This document shows, piece by piece, positions 1 to 8,620 of a stretch of 64,000 nt of DNA (position 1 is its first letter; the number at the start of each line of letters is the position of its first letter). The notes under the pieces were generated by a model. That model searched no databases, was not told the DNA's origin, and saw only the letters and a program-made list of their open reading frames with translations. The position numbers and the translations under genes are program-made. The stretch spans positions 124,001 through 188,000 of the forward strand of contig NZ_LBNQ01000033.1 of NCBI RefSeq assembly GCF_001005215.1, written 5' to 3'. The DNA is from Lampropedia cohaerens. GTDB taxonomy: Bacteria > Pseudomonadota > Gammaproteobacteria > Burkholderiales > Burkholderiaceae_C.

Positions 1-1
1 T

Positions 2-1594
2 CTCAAGCATCCGCCGGCGGTGCTGCGCAAGAAGGCCTTTGCTGCCTACCAGGGCGGCATGGCCGAGTTGCTCGACGATGTGCGCGCCTGTACGCCGGCT
101 CGGCCGGTGCCGCGGGTGATCGACGCATTTCCCATGGCGCGCAGCAACGCCGTTGTCGGCATTCACGGTTTTGGCGCCATTGGTGGCGGCTATCTGGCGC
201 AGGTCTTTTCCCACTGGGATGGCTATGTGCGCCCGGCGCGCATTGTCGGCGTGACCTCCAACGCGCTGTATCGGGGGCTGGTCAATCACTTCGGCAAGTA
301 CCGGGTGCGCTATCCCCATGCGGCCATCGATCAGACCATTGATGGGATCACGCTCATCGACGCGCAGGATCATGACGCTGTGGCGGACCTGTATGCGCAG
401 GCGGAGATCGTTGGCATCTGTCTGGCCGAATCGGCCCTGGCGACCCAGGCTGGCGTTATCGCGCAGGGACTGTACCGCCGTTTTGAGCAAGGTTGCGCGC
501 AGCCACTGGTGCTGCCGGTGCTGATGAACAAGGTGCAGGCGGCGGCTTGGGTGCGCGAGCTGGTGGCCGACGCACTGCAACGGCGCCATGGTACGGCCGT
601 TGCCGCGCAGGTGCTGCGGCAGGCGCGGTTCGTCGAGACGGTGGTCAATCGCATCGTCACCAAGGTGCCGCGGGAGACGGTGCTGAAAACCTTGCGCGTC
701 AGCGGCCGGGCGTTTGACGTGGCGTTGGGAAGCCGCGCCATCGATCCGGGCCCGACCTTCCAGCAGCTGCTGCACGGGCGAGCATTGCCGGCGCAGCAGA
801 TGCTGCCCATGCTGTTTGACAAGCTCGCGACCGTGGCGCAGCTGGGCGATGCCGCGCAGCAGATCAGCCTGACGCTGTTTCACAGCAGCCAGGACATGGC
901 CCTGTACGTGCAGGCAGGCGAGCCGCTGCTGGAGCGGTTGTGCCAGATGCAGACCGTGGAGGACATCCGCATGGTGCAGGCGCTCAAGAATCGCCTGCTC
1001 AACGGCACCCACGCCATCCTGGCCTGGTATGCGGCGCTGCTTGGCCACCGCACGGTCGCGCAGGGTATGGCCGACGAGCGTGTCAGCACGCTGGTGCGAC
1101 GGCTGGCCAATGAGGAGATCCTGCCGGCGCTGGCGCATGGCTCTTCCGAGTTCGCCAAGCTGGCCGACGCCTTCATGAGCATCTTCATCAAGCGCTGCCG
1201 CAATTCCTTTCGAGATACCTGTGCCCGTGTGGGGCGAGATCCGCTGCGCAAGCTGCAGCGTGACGAACGCGTCATCGGCACGATATTGCAGGCGCACAGT
1301 CTCGGTATTGCCACGCCGCTGCTGGAGTATGGCGTGGCGCTGGCACTGCTGTATGCGCTGCGCTGTGCGCCAGAGTCCGACAAGGAGGCGCAGCGCATCA
1401 GGGTGCTGTACGCGCGGCGCAACAGCGTGCGTGATGTGCTGTGTCAGGATGGCCTCTACCATGGCCAGCCCTACGCCTGCCTCGATGCCAGTGCGGATGC
1501 AGAGCTGCTGCAGCGCATCACCCGCCACTTCAACAAGCTCTCCGCAGAGGGCAGTTCCCATTGGGACTGGCCGCTGCGCAAAGCCAGGACCTGA
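2..1594 (+). CDS. Mannitol/polyol dehydrogenase family protein (5' partial)
   Basis: Probable NAD-dependent long-chain polyol dehydrogenase, of the family that oxidises mannitol, mannitol-1-phosphate or related sugar alcohols in the cytoplasm. The reading frame is open to the window edge and the first internal start (GTG at 20) is not at a domain boundary, so the true start probably lies upstream. A Rossmann nucleotide-binding segment (VGIHGFGAIGGGYLAQ) lies about 45-60 residues in. The C-terminal half carries ALKNRLLNGTHAILAW, resembling the Lys...Asn-Gly-x-His region of the polyol-specific long-chain dehydrogenase family, and VVNRIVTKVP recalls the MtlD-type V(D/N)RIVP motif. The family call is fairly secure; the substrate is not, and no transport or kinase gene in view helps to assign it. 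Confidence 0.7.
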   Translation, partial: LKHPPAVLRKKAFAAYQGGMAELLDDVRACTPARPVPRVIDAFPMARSNAVVGIHGFGAIGGGYLAQVFSHWDGYVRPARIVGVTSNALYRGLVNHFGKYRVRYPHAAIDQTIDGITLIDAQDHDAVADLYAQAEIVGICLAESALATQAGVIAQGLYRRFEQGCAQPLVLPVLMNKVQAAAWVRELVADALQRRHGTAVAAQVLRQARFVETVVNRIVTKVPRETVLKTLRVSGRAFDVALGSRAIDPGPTFQQLLHGRALPAQQMLPMLFDKLATVAQLGDAAQQISLTLFHSSQDMALYVQAGEPLLERLCQMQTVEDIRMVQALKNRLLNGTHAILAWYAALLGHRTVAQGMADERVSTLVRRLANEEILPALAHGSSEFAKLADAFMSIFIKRCRNSFRDTCARVGRDPLRKLQRDERVIGTILQAHSLGIATPLLEYGVALALLYALRCAPESDKEAQRIRVLYARRNSVRDVLCQDGLYHGQPYACLDASADAELLQRITRHFNKLSAEGSSHWDWPLRKART

Positions 1595-1640
1595 ACCCGT
1601 CAATCCGCTCTGGCAGGGGTGGTGGCGGCAGCGGTAGCTG

Positions 1641-3062
1641 TCAAGGCTGGGCGCTCCAGCCGCCTCCCAGAGCCTGGTACAGCGCGACGCGGTTGCTCAA
1701 TTGCGCCTGATACAGCTGGACAACGGCCAGCTCGGCCTGAAACAGGTTGCGCTGGGCATCCAGCTCTTCCAGGTAGGAAGCGTAGCCGGCCAGATAGCGC
1801 TCGTGCGCGTGGGCCAGCGAGCGCTGCAGCACGTCGCGGCGGCGCAGGGCATGGTCCATCTGCCGCGCCAGCTGCACCGAGCCCGTCAGTGCCGTCTCGA
1901 CATCGGCGAAGGCCGACAGCACGGCGTGGCGATAGGCCCAGGCGGCCTGGTCGCGTTGCGCAGTGGCAGCATCAAACTGGGCCTGGCGGCGCCCCGCGTC
2001 AAACAGCGGTGCCAGCAGGCTGCCGCCCAGGCTCCACAGGGTTGCCGGGTTGTAGTCCAGCGAATTGACCAGCAGGCTGCCTGCGCTGGCGCTGAGCTGT
2101 ACCTGGGGCAAGAATGCGGCGCGTTGCGCTTCAAGGCTGTGGTCTGCAGCCAGTAGCAAGTGCCGTGCACTGGCGATATCGGCACGGCGCTCCAGCAACT
2201 GAGAAGGCAGACTGTCAGGCACCGGCAGCAATTGCAGCGCCTGCAGGCCCTCGCCACCGCCGGCCGGTGGCAGCTGTAACCCGGGTTGCCCCAGCAGAAC
2301 GCCCAGTGCGCTGAGCTGCTGTTGGATCGCCCCGTCCAGCTGTGCGACCTGCTGCTGCACGCCTTCCAGTTCGGCCTCTGCCTGCGTGAGTTGCCATTGT
2401 GAGATGTAGCCCACACGGCGCTGCTCCTGCGCCAGTGCCAAGGACTGCCGGCGTGACTGCACGGTACGGACGGCGATTTCCCGCTGCGCCTGCAGTGCAC
2501 GCAGGTCAATGTAGCCTCGCACGGTGCTGGCAGTGACGGCCAGTGCGACGGCGTCGCGGTCCGCCTGGCTGGCCTGCAGACGCTGCGCGGCAGCCTGGCT
2601 CTGCTGCGTGATGCGCTGCCAAAGATCAGGCTCCCAGCTGGCCTGCAGACCAGCCTGGGTCGAGCGCGTCAGCGCCATGCCAGCGGCGCCGGCGTTGCGG
2701 CCCGCTTGCACGCCGGCACTGGCGTTCAGGCTGGGCCATGCTGCCGCCTCGGCGCTGGCGAAGTTGGCGCGGGCCTGCTCCACCCGCGCCATGGCAGCGC
2801 CTAGGTCGCTGTTGTGCGCCAGTGCCTGCGCAACCAGTGCGTCGAGCTCGGTATCCCCGAGTTGCCGCCACCAGCCAGTTTCGATGGCGGCACTGGGCGG
2901 CTGCGAGCGGCTGGCCTCCTGTGCGGTGCGTGTCCAGCGTGCCGGCAGGGATACTTCGGCGTCCTGCGGCAGCGGGCGAGGCAGCGGTGCGCAGGCGCTG
3001 AGCAGGCCGACCGCGATTGCTGCGGCGCAGGTGTGGCGAATGCGGGGCGATGGCATCTTCAT
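1641..3062 (-). CDS. NodT-family outer-membrane efflux lipoprotein
   Basis: Outer-membrane channel of a tripartite drug efflux pump (TolC/OprM-like, NodT subfamily), about 473 residues. The chosen ATG overlaps the TGA of the upstream adaptor gene by 4 bp. It gives a typical lipoprotein signal (basic MKMPSPRIRH, hydrophobic core, lipobox LLSAC), so the protein is probably acylated at that Cys. Two outer-membrane efflux repeats follow, with long Ala/Gln-rich helices and the family-typical stretches DIASARHLLLAAD and GYASYLEELDAQRNLFQAEL near the C-terminus. It is last in the minus-strand operon TetR-DHA2-HlyD-NodT, which supplies outer-membrane, periplasmic and inner-membrane parts of one pump. 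A longer open frame upstream of this start is a shadow of the adaptor gene. Confidence 0.9.
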   Translation of the reverse strand: MKMPSPRIRHTCAAAIAVGLLSACAPLPRPLPQDAEVSLPARWTRTAQEASRSQPPSAAIETGWWRQLGDTELDALVAQALAHNSDLGAAMARVEQARANFASAEAAAWPSLNASAGVQAGRNAGAAGMALTRSTQAGLQASWEPDLWQRITQQSQAAAQRLQASQADRDAVALAVTASTVRGYIDLRALQAQREIAVRTVQSRRQSLALAQEQRRVGYISQWQLTQAEAELEGVQQQVAQLDGAIQQQLSALGVLLGQPGLQLPPAGGGEGLQALQLLPVPDSLPSQLLERRADIASARHLLLAADHSLEAQRAAFLPQVQLSASAGSLLVNSLDYNPATLWSLGGSLLAPLFDAGRRQAQFDAATAQRDQAAWAYRHAVLSAFADVETALTGSVQLARQMDHALRRRDVLQRSLAHAHERYLAGYASYLEELDAQRNLFQAELAVVQLYQAQLSNRVALYQALGGGWSAQP

Positions 3063-4201
3063 AGCTGCTGCGCGTGTGGCTGGGCGGTATGCGGCGTGTC
3101 GGCGGTATCGACATGCGCCACTACCGACATGCCTGGCCGCAGGCGCGCGGCCAACGGTTGTCCGGGATCGATGGCGATCTTGACCGGCAGCCGCTGTACC
3201 ACCTTGGTGAAGTTGCCCGTGACGTTGTCGGCCTTGAGTACGCTGAATTCCGATCCGGTTGCGGGTGCGATCTCCACAACGTGGCCGTTCAGGCGTGCGC
3301 CCTCGAGCGCATCGACGGTGAAGTAGGCGCGCTGCCCTAGGGCGATGCGCGCGGTCTGCGTCTCCTTGAAGTTGGCAACCACCCACGTGTGCGGTGGCAC
3401 GACAAACAGCAGCTGGCTGCCTGCTGTGACATATTGACCCGTGCGCACGCCAACCTCGCTGACCTGGCCATCACTGGGCGCATAAACGGTGGTGTTGTCC
3501 AGGTCGATGCGGGCCTGCTGCAGCTGCGCCTGAGCCATCTGCACCGATGCCTCAAGTGCGCTGCGGTTGATCGTGGTGGCCTTGATCTTCTGTTCGCCGA
3601 TGGCGATTTCGGCGTGGGCCTTTTCCACGTTTGCCGTGGCCAGCCGCGCGGCGGCACGCACACGGTCCCGCTCGTTGAGCGAGACCGAGCCGCGCTCGGC
3701 CAATTGCTGCACGCGATGCAGTTCGGCCTGCGCGCGCTCGGCTTCGGCGGTCACGGCCGCCAGGCTGGCGCGGTTGGCCTGCAGGGCCGCGCGATCCTGT
3801 TCCATGGCCTGCGCCGAGTTGGCGAGTTGGGCTTGTGCGCTGGCCAGCTGCGCCTGGGCCTGGGCGAGCTTGGCGGCATAGCTGCGGGCATCAATGCGTA
3901 CCAGCGGCTGGCCCGCGTGCACGGGTGCGTAGTCCTGCACCAGAACCTCTGTCACATAGCCGCTGACCTGTGGCGCAAGGACCGTGATCTGCCCATGCAC
4001 ATAGGCATTGTCCGTCGCGACGACTGGATCGTGAAATGGCCCGATCTGCCAGGCACGCAGCACCAGCATCATCCCCAGCAACGCCACTCCGAGCATTGCT
4101 AGCACACTGGGCAAGGACGGGCGGATCTTCTTGGGCATGGGCGCGGTCGGGCCGTTAGAGGCGGCCGGGGCAGGTGCCGAAGGCGTGGAAGAAGTGGTCA
4201 T
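3059..4201 (-). CDS. HlyD/EmrA-family membrane fusion protein
   Basis: Periplasmic adaptor linking the inner-membrane transporter to the outer-membrane channel, about 380 residues. A Ser/Pro/Ala-rich cytoplasmic N-terminus precedes one membrane segment (SVLAMLGVALLGMMLVLRA). Next come the biotinyl-lipoyl-like half (DNAYVHGQITVLAPQVSGYV), a long alpha-helical hairpin rich in Ala/Gln, the second lipoyl half (TTVYAPSDGQVSEVGVRTGQ) and a beta-barrel domain. This order matches EmrA. The start ATG at 4201 was chosen over an upstream in-frame ATG because it begins the conserved N-terminus just before the membrane segment. The gene overlaps the NodT gene by 4 bp and follows the DHA2 transporter by about 40 bp. 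Confidence 0.92.
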   Translation of the reverse strand: MTTSSTPSAPAPAASNGPTAPMPKKIRPSLPSVLAMLGVALLGMMLVLRAWQIGPFHDPVVATDNAYVHGQITVLAPQVSGYVTEVLVQDYAPVHAGQPLVRIDARSYAAKLAQAQAQLASAQAQLANSAQAMEQDRAALQANRASLAAVTAEAERAQAELHRVQQLAERGSVSLNERDRVRAAARLATANVEKAHAEIAIGEQKIKATTINRSALEASVQMAQAQLQQARIDLDNTTVYAPSDGQVSEVGVRTGQYVTAGSQLLFVVPPHTWVVANFKETQTARIALGQRAYFTVDALEGARLNGHVVEIAPATGSEFSVLKADNVTGNFTKVVQRLPVKIAIDPGQPLAARLRPGMSVVAHVDTADTPHTAQPHAQQL

Positions 4202-4242
4202 GGTTCTTACAAGGAAAAATAAGCAATGCGGGCCAGACGGGC

Positions 4243-5925
4243 TCATGCAGAGGGCGCGCTGGCACGTGCCGACGGCCCTCCAGCCTCGGAGCCGGCCTGA
4301 ATCCTGGCGGCAAGACGTTCCAGGCTGGGCACCATCAGCAAGGACCAGATCAGGTAGCCGACAGCAATGGTGGCAAGCGCACGGAACACGTCGGCGTAGG
4401 CCCGCACGTTGGCCTCGCGCCTGGCCACCTGTGCCAGTTGTGCACGGGCCCGAGCGGCGCGCAGCACCGGGTCGGTCAACTGGCTGGTCATCGCCTGCTG
4501 CTGCAGTTGCAGGCGCGCGCTCACCTGCGGATCGGTCGGCACCATGTGCGCAGTGATCAGGCTGGAGTACACCTGCTCGCGGTGCGCCTGATAGGTGCCC
4601 AGCGCGGCCGCGCCTGCCAGCCCCCCCAGCGACTGCGTCAACGAAATGGTGACGATCACCGTCACCATGTGGTTTGGGCCATGCCGCAGGGCCATCAATA
4701 TGCCCTGAAGCAGCATGGGGCCCATGAATACGCCAGCGCCCAGCGCCGCAAGGAACTGGCTGAGAAACAGGTCGGCGGGGCGATCCAGGCTGCTGCGGCC
4801 CGCATCAAGAAAAGCGGCGATGCCCAGCAACGCTGCCGCTGCGACCAGTTGCAGGCGCATGTTGTCAAGCTTGAAGGTCAGCGCCGATACGGCGATGCCA
4901 AGCACCATTCCCGACAGAATCACGAGGAAGAGCGGTTGCATCTGCTCCACGCTCATGCCGAGCATGCGCATCATTCCCACCACGCCGTAATTCTGTTCCG
5001 AGGTCAGAAAGCGCAGGATGAGTGCCCCGACGATGAACCGCACGGTCCCTGCCTGGAGATACCAGCGCGTTTGCAGCAGGGGATTGCGGCGGTGATGCTC
5101 CAAGCAGAACCCGGCCCCCAGCAGCCCGATCGCGCCGGCAAGCATCCAGCCGAGCAACGGGTCGCTCAACCACCAGCGCGTCGTGCCCTGCAGCAGTACC
5201 GCCACCAGCAGCCCGACGCCGGGAATCAGCAGCGCCATGGTCAGAAAGTCCAGCGGCTCGAAACTCTGGATGTACAGGCCGGTGGGCAGCTTGAGCACCA
5301 CCACCGCCGCGAACGCCACCAACGCCAGCCCTGCCTCGAACAGGTAGAGGTTCTGCCAGTTGCCGTGCGCGAGCAGACTGGGTGAGAGCACCCATGCCAG
5401 TGGCGTGGCCAGCTGCGAGATGCCAACGCCGACGATCACCATCCTGGCCACGTGCTTTCTGGGCAATGCCTGCAGCATGTATAGCAGCGCCAGGGTGGTG
5501 CAGGTGGCCGCGACCATCCCGCTGGCTGCGCGCAGCCATAGCAAGCTGTGGGGGCTGCCCCAGACCAGATGCAGCACCGACAGCAGTGCATAGACACCCA
5601 GTCCGATCTCGGTGAACAGCCGCATGCCATATTGCTGGCGGAACTTGTAGACCAGCAGATTGGCCGTGGCGTTGAAGGTGACGTAGGCGCCCTGCAGCCA
5701 CAGGGCCTCGGTGGGCGCGAGGCTTAGCTGGCCCTGGATGGTAGGCATGTTGGCCGTGAACAGCGCGTTGCCCAGGCCGCCCGTGAGGCCGACGAGAATG
5801 GCCACCAGCGCGTAGCAGGCGCGCTCCCACGGGGCATGCCACGGCATGGCAGGCGAGCCGGGCAGGGCGGGCTTTTCGTGCTCCTCCCAATCGGGCGGGC
5901 GCCGCAGGTAGACCGGGGCATTCAT
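4243..5925 (-). CDS. DHA2-family (EmrB-like) MFS multidrug transporter
   Basis: Proton-driven inner-membrane drug exporter of the major facilitator superfamily, 560 residues with many hydrophobic helices, consistent with the 14-helix DHA2 type. The N-terminal cytoplasmic part is long (PPDWEEHEKPALPGSP) before the first membrane helix (ALVAILVGLTGGLGNALF). The segment NMPTIQGQLSLAPTEALWLQ corresponds to the EmrB region around helices 1-2, where canonical members read as a decision motif near W-V-x-T. The gene overlaps the TetR stop by 4 bp and is followed by the HlyD and NodT genes, so an EmrAB-OMF type tripartite pump is very likely. The substrate is unknown. Confidence 0.88.
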   Translation of the reverse strand: MNAPVYLRRPPDWEEHEKPALPGSPAMPWHAPWERACYALVAILVGLTGGLGNALFTANMPTIQGQLSLAPTEALWLQGAYVTFNATANLLVYKFRQQYGMRLFTEIGLGVYALLSVLHLVWGSPHSLLWLRAASGMVAATCTTLALLYMLQALPRKHVARMVIVGVGISQLATPLAWVLSPSLLAHGNWQNLYLFEAGLALVAFAAVVVLKLPTGLYIQSFEPLDFLTMALLIPGVGLLVAVLLQGTTRWWLSDPLLGWMLAGAIGLLGAGFCLEHHRRNPLLQTRWYLQAGTVRFIVGALILRFLTSEQNYGVVGMMRMLGMSVEQMQPLFLVILSGMVLGIAVSALTFKLDNMRLQLVAAAALLGIAAFLDAGRSSLDRPADLFLSQFLAALGAGVFMGPMLLQGILMALRHGPNHMVTVIVTISLTQSLGGLAGAAALGTYQAHREQVYSSLITAHMVPTDPQVSARLQLQQQAMTSQLTDPVLRAARARAQLAQVARREANVRAYADVFRALATIAVGYLIWSLLMVPSLERLAARIQAGSEAGGPSARASAPSA

Positions 5926-6503
5926 CCGTGCGCACCGTCCTTGTCGGCAGGCGGGCGCGGGCGCAGGCCATGCATCAGAAAGTCCAGTGCGCGCTGGGCG
6001 TACTGCCTGCGCTGCGCCTCATCGGCGCCGCGTAGCGCCGCCCCCAGCATGCCAGAGAGCAGGCTCAGGTCGCTTGGCTGCACATCATCACGCAGCAGGC
6101 CTGCGGCCTTGGCGCGTGTGAGTGCCGGCGCAAAGGCGTCCCAGGCGCGCTGACGTGCCGGCATGAAGCGGGGGTCCCGCAAACCCACGGTGCGCCAGTA
6201 ATCGGACAGTACGGGCGACTCCACGATCCGGTTGGCCAGATACTGCAGCAGCACAAAGAACGCGTCGTCGTGGTCCTGCACGCTGCGCGCTTTCTCGTGC
6301 AAGCGCTCGACCATGCGCTCCATCAGCGCCAGCAAGATGGCCTCGCGGTCCGGAAACTGCCGGTAAAGCGTGGCTCGCCCCACGCCTGCCTTTTCCACAA
6401 TCAATTCCAGCGGCGCATGCACGCCGTGCGCGCTGAATACGGCATCGGCCGCATCCAGCAACTGGCTGCGGCGCGTGGCGGCATCGGGGCGTTTGTTTCG
6501 CAT
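5922..6503 (-). CDS. TetR-family repressor of the efflux operon
   Basis: About 193 residues with an N-terminal TetR helix-turn-helix (about residues 10-55: RRSQLLDAADAVFSAHGV, then VEKAGVGRATLYRQFPDRE) and a helical ligand-binding C-terminal domain. The ATG at 6503 was chosen because the TetR fold begins right after it and because a perfect palindrome lies 10 bp upstream; an in-frame start further upstream would swallow that palindrome. First gene of the four-gene pump operon, overlapping the transporter gene by 4 bp. It presumably represses itself and the pump until a ligand binds. Confidence 0.9.
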   Translation of the reverse strand: MRNKRPDAATRRSQLLDAADAVFSAHGVHAPLELIVEKAGVGRATLYRQFPDREAILLALMERMVERLHEKARSVQDHDDAFFVLLQYLANRIVESPVLSDYWRTVGLRDPRFMPARQRAWDAFAPALTRAKAAGLLRDDVQPSDLSLLSGMLGAALRGADEAQRRQYAQRALDFLMHGLRPRPPADKDGAHG

Positions 6504-6513
6504 GGCCCGAATT

Positions 6514-6533
6514 ATCGGACATTTTTGTCCGAT
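6514..6533. promoter_or_regulatory. Perfect palindrome, probable TetR operator
   Basis: Inverted repeat ATCGGACA-TTTT-TGTCCGAT, two perfect 8-bp arms around a 4-bp centre, ending 10 bp upstream of the TetR gene start. Size, symmetry and position fit an autoregulatory TetR operator controlling the efflux operon. Binding is inferred. Confidence 0.7.
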
Positions 6534-6615
6534 ATGTGCGACGCGCCATTGCGCATCGGCTGCGGACCGCGCCGAGCCCTTCACAGCGCGTCCGGCGGCG
6601 CGGTTGCTCGTGCGT

Positions 6616-7494
6616 TCAGTTCAGGTGCGCGTCAAACCATGCCAGGCATTGCTTCCAGCCATCTTCGGCGGCCTGCTTGCGGTAACTGGACCGATAGTCG
6701 GCATGGAAGGCATGCGGCGCATCCTGGTAGACCACGAACCGGGATGCCTGGGCCGCCGGTGATCCGCTGGCCAGGGCCGTTTGCATGGCGGCGACGGATT
6801 CCAGTGGAATGCCGGTATCCTGGCCGCCGTACAGTCCCAGCACGGGCGCATGGAGTCGGTCCACGACATCGATGGGATGGTGGGGTTGCAATGCGCTGGA
6901 CTCGCCCTGTAGGCGTCCATACCAGGCCACCCCCGCTTTCACGCCCGGATTGTGCGCAGCGTAAAGCCAGGTGATTCGGCCGCCCCAGCAGAAGCCGGTG
7001 ATGCCCAGGCGACTCGTATTCCCGCCCTGCGAGGCTGCCCAGGCGACGGTGGCGTCCAGATCCTGCATGACCTGTGCGTCAGGCACCTGGCTGACCAGCT
7101 CGCGGATCAGCGACGGGATGTCCTGGTAGGCGGATGGATCGCCCTGGCGGGCGAACAGCTCGGGTGCGATCGCCAGATAGCTGGCCTTGGCCAGGCGCCG
7201 GCAGACATCCTTGATGTGCTCGTGCACGCCAAAGATCTCCTGGATCACCAGAACGACGGGAAGGTTATGCTGGCCCGCTGGCGCGGCCCGGTAGGCGGGC
7301 ATTTGCCCGCCGGCGGCGGGAATCTTCACTTCACCGGCAGTCAACCCTTCAGTGGATGTCTGGATGGCCGTCTGGGTGTTTGCGGCGCCAGCCGACGCGG
7401 CAAAACCGCTGACCAGGGAGGTGACGATAAAGCCGCGACGTGTCAGATCCAGAGGAGGCAGAACGCTGCCAACGTTGAGGTCGTGCGAGGACAT
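6616..7494 (-). CDS. Dienelactone hydrolase family protein, Tat-exported
   Basis: Alpha/beta-hydrolase of the dienelactone hydrolase family, about 292 residues. The start at 7494 places a twin-arginine signal near the N-terminus ([21 protein letters not shown]), so export to the periplasm in folded form is likely. A Cys-Asp-His triad is visible: nucleophile elbow GFCWGG, acid in [11 protein letters not shown], and His in [10 protein letters not shown]. Family members hydrolyse dienelactones in chloroaromatic breakdown, but many exported ones have unknown esterase roles. No catabolic cluster surrounds it, so the substrate is open. It sits alone between the efflux operon and the rimP region. 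Confidence 0.85.
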   Translation of the reverse strand: MSSHDLNVGSVLPPLDLTRRGFIVTSLVSGFAASAGAANTQTAIQTSTEGLTAGEVKIPAAGGQMPAYRAAPAGQHNLPVVLVIQEIFGVHEHIKDVCRRLAKASYLAIAPELFARQGDPSAYQDIPSLIRELVSQVPDAQVMQDLDATVAWAASQGGNTSRLGITGFCWGGRITWLYAAHNPGVKAGVAWYGRLQGESSALQPHHPIDVVDRLHAPVLGLYGGQDTGIPLESVAAMQTALASGSPAAQASRFVVYQDAPHAFHADYRSSYRKQAAEDGWKQCLAWFDAHLN

Positions 7495-7641
7495 AGGAAA
7501 GCACTCCATGCAGAGAGGGTTGCTGCAGCGCGGGTTGGCTGCTGCGAACCATTCTGCCGCATGTCGCTTTGGTCGACTTGGGGGCGTCACCTATTGGCGC
7601 AGTAGACATCAGTGCGCCATTTACTGGCGCAATACAATGGC

Positions 7642-7670
7642 TTGGCAGCGGGCTGATTTGGGCGTAGAAT
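7642..7670 (+). promoter_or_regulatory. Strong sigma-70-like promoter upstream of rimP
   Basis: TTGGCA (7642-7647), a 17-bp spacer, then TAGAAT (7665-7670). Predicted start of transcription is near 7677. This is the best promoter match in the stretch between the hydrolase gene and rimP. Confidence 0.6.
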
Positions 7671-7676
7671 GCGCGC

Positions 7677-7753
7677 TGTTTTGCTTTCGACCAAAAGAAC
7701 AAGTAGGTAGACGATTGGGCGGCAAGGTGGCTTTCCGCCCATTTTTGTTTTTT
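7677..7753 (+). ncRNA. Candidate small RNA or rimP-operon leader/attenuator
   Basis: From the predicted start near 7677, transcription would meet an intrinsic terminator at 7716-7753: a 7-bp stem TGGGCGG/CCGCCCA followed by TTTTTGTTTTTT. This would give an RNA of about 77 nt with no evident open frame. It could be an independent small RNA or an attenuated leader of rimP-nusA-infB. A second hairpin (GCGCAGCA-GCT-TGCTGCGC, 7829-7847) lies further toward rimP. I do not recognise an Rfam family. Confidence 0.35.
7716..7753 (+). terminator. Intrinsic terminator upstream of rimP
   Basis: Stem TGGGCGG (7716-7722) pairs with CCGCCCA (7735-7741) across a 12-nt loop, followed by a nearly uninterrupted T tract to 7753. 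It is oriented for plus-strand transcription. Confidence 0.6.
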
Positions 7754-7972
7754 GGCCGCGCTGTCTGAGACCGAGTGGCGCAGGCAAAGGTTGGAAGCGA
7801 AGGGATTGGCCATGGGGCGTTCCGGTCTGCGCAGCAGCTTGCTGCGCTGGCAGGCGCGATTTCATGGAGTGCAAAAGAGCACTGACTGACCCGGGGTTTT
7901 GCCACCTTCGGGTTTTGTTTTATGGGACGCCGCTATTGGGCAACGGATGGTTTGGCGGTTCACAAAAAAAGG

Positions 7973-8569
7973 ATGAGCAGTTTGGCATTGCAGCAGGTGA
8001 TCGAGCAGACCGTTGTGGGTCTGGGATTTGATTTGGTGGAGGTTGAGCGCTCTGCCGGGGGGCTGCTGCGCGTGACCATTGATGTGCCCTGGCAGGAGCC
8101 TCAGGCCGGTGATGCGGCGTCGCCGCAGCTGCAGCCTGCAGCGTCGATCACGGTGGAGGACTGCGAGACCGTCACGCGCCAGCTGCAGTTTGCGCTGGAA
8201 GTGGAAGGGGTGGATTACACCCGCCTGGAGGTCTCGTCGCCCGGTATTGATCGCCTGTTGCGCGATGCGCGCGATCTGAGGCGTTTTACCGGGCATGTGG
8301 TTGACGTCGTGCTCAAGCAGCCCATAGGCGCTGCTGCGCAGGGCCAGGTCAGCGCCAGTCGCAAGCGGTTTCGCGGTGAGCTGCAGCCTGGCGAAGGCGA
8401 GGGCTGGCAGGTGGTCTGGGTGGATGCGCCCCAGCGCAAGCCTGGTCAGAAGGTCAGCAAGAATTACGTGCCCCCGCCGGCGCAGTCGCTGGGCTTTACG
8501 CTGGAAGAAGTCAAGGAAGTGCGGCTTGCGCCCATCGTGGACTTCAAGGGCCAGGCGCGCAGGCGCTGA
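7973..8569 (+). CDS. rimP: Ribosome maturation factor RimP
   Basis: Cytoplasmic factor for maturation of the 30S subunit, about 198 residues. The N-terminal domain runs from LQQVIEQTVVGLGFDLVEVE through the acidic VEDCETVTRQLQFALE helix, with YTRLEVSSPGIDRLLRDARD, the family hallmark (L-E-V-S-S-P-G). The C-terminal SH3-like domain is longer than in E. coli, with an insertion rich in Gly, Arg and Lys. The ATG at 7973 directly follows AAAAAAAGG and matches the start of homology; the longer open frame from 7922 has no homologous N-terminus. First gene of the conserved rimP-nusA-infB cluster. Confidence 0.93.
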   Translation: MSSLALQQVIEQTVVGLGFDLVEVERSAGGLLRVTIDVPWQEPQAGDAASPQLQPAASITVEDCETVTRQLQFALEVEGVDYTRLEVSSPGIDRLLRDARDLRRFTGHVVDVVLKQPIGAAAQGQVSASRKRFRGELQPGEGEGWQVVWVDAPQRKPGQKVSKNYVPPPAQSLGFTLEEVKEVRLAPIVDFKGQARRR

Positions 8570-8620
8570 TGTGGGTGAATAACAAATAGCTAGATGGGCC
8601 TTGGGCCGCAGGAGTGTTGC

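Noticed and set aside
20-1594. GTG at position 20 as the true start of the first gene
   Set aside because: The frame is open to the window edge and no ribosome-binding site precedes the GTG; the gene is more likely truncated by the window.
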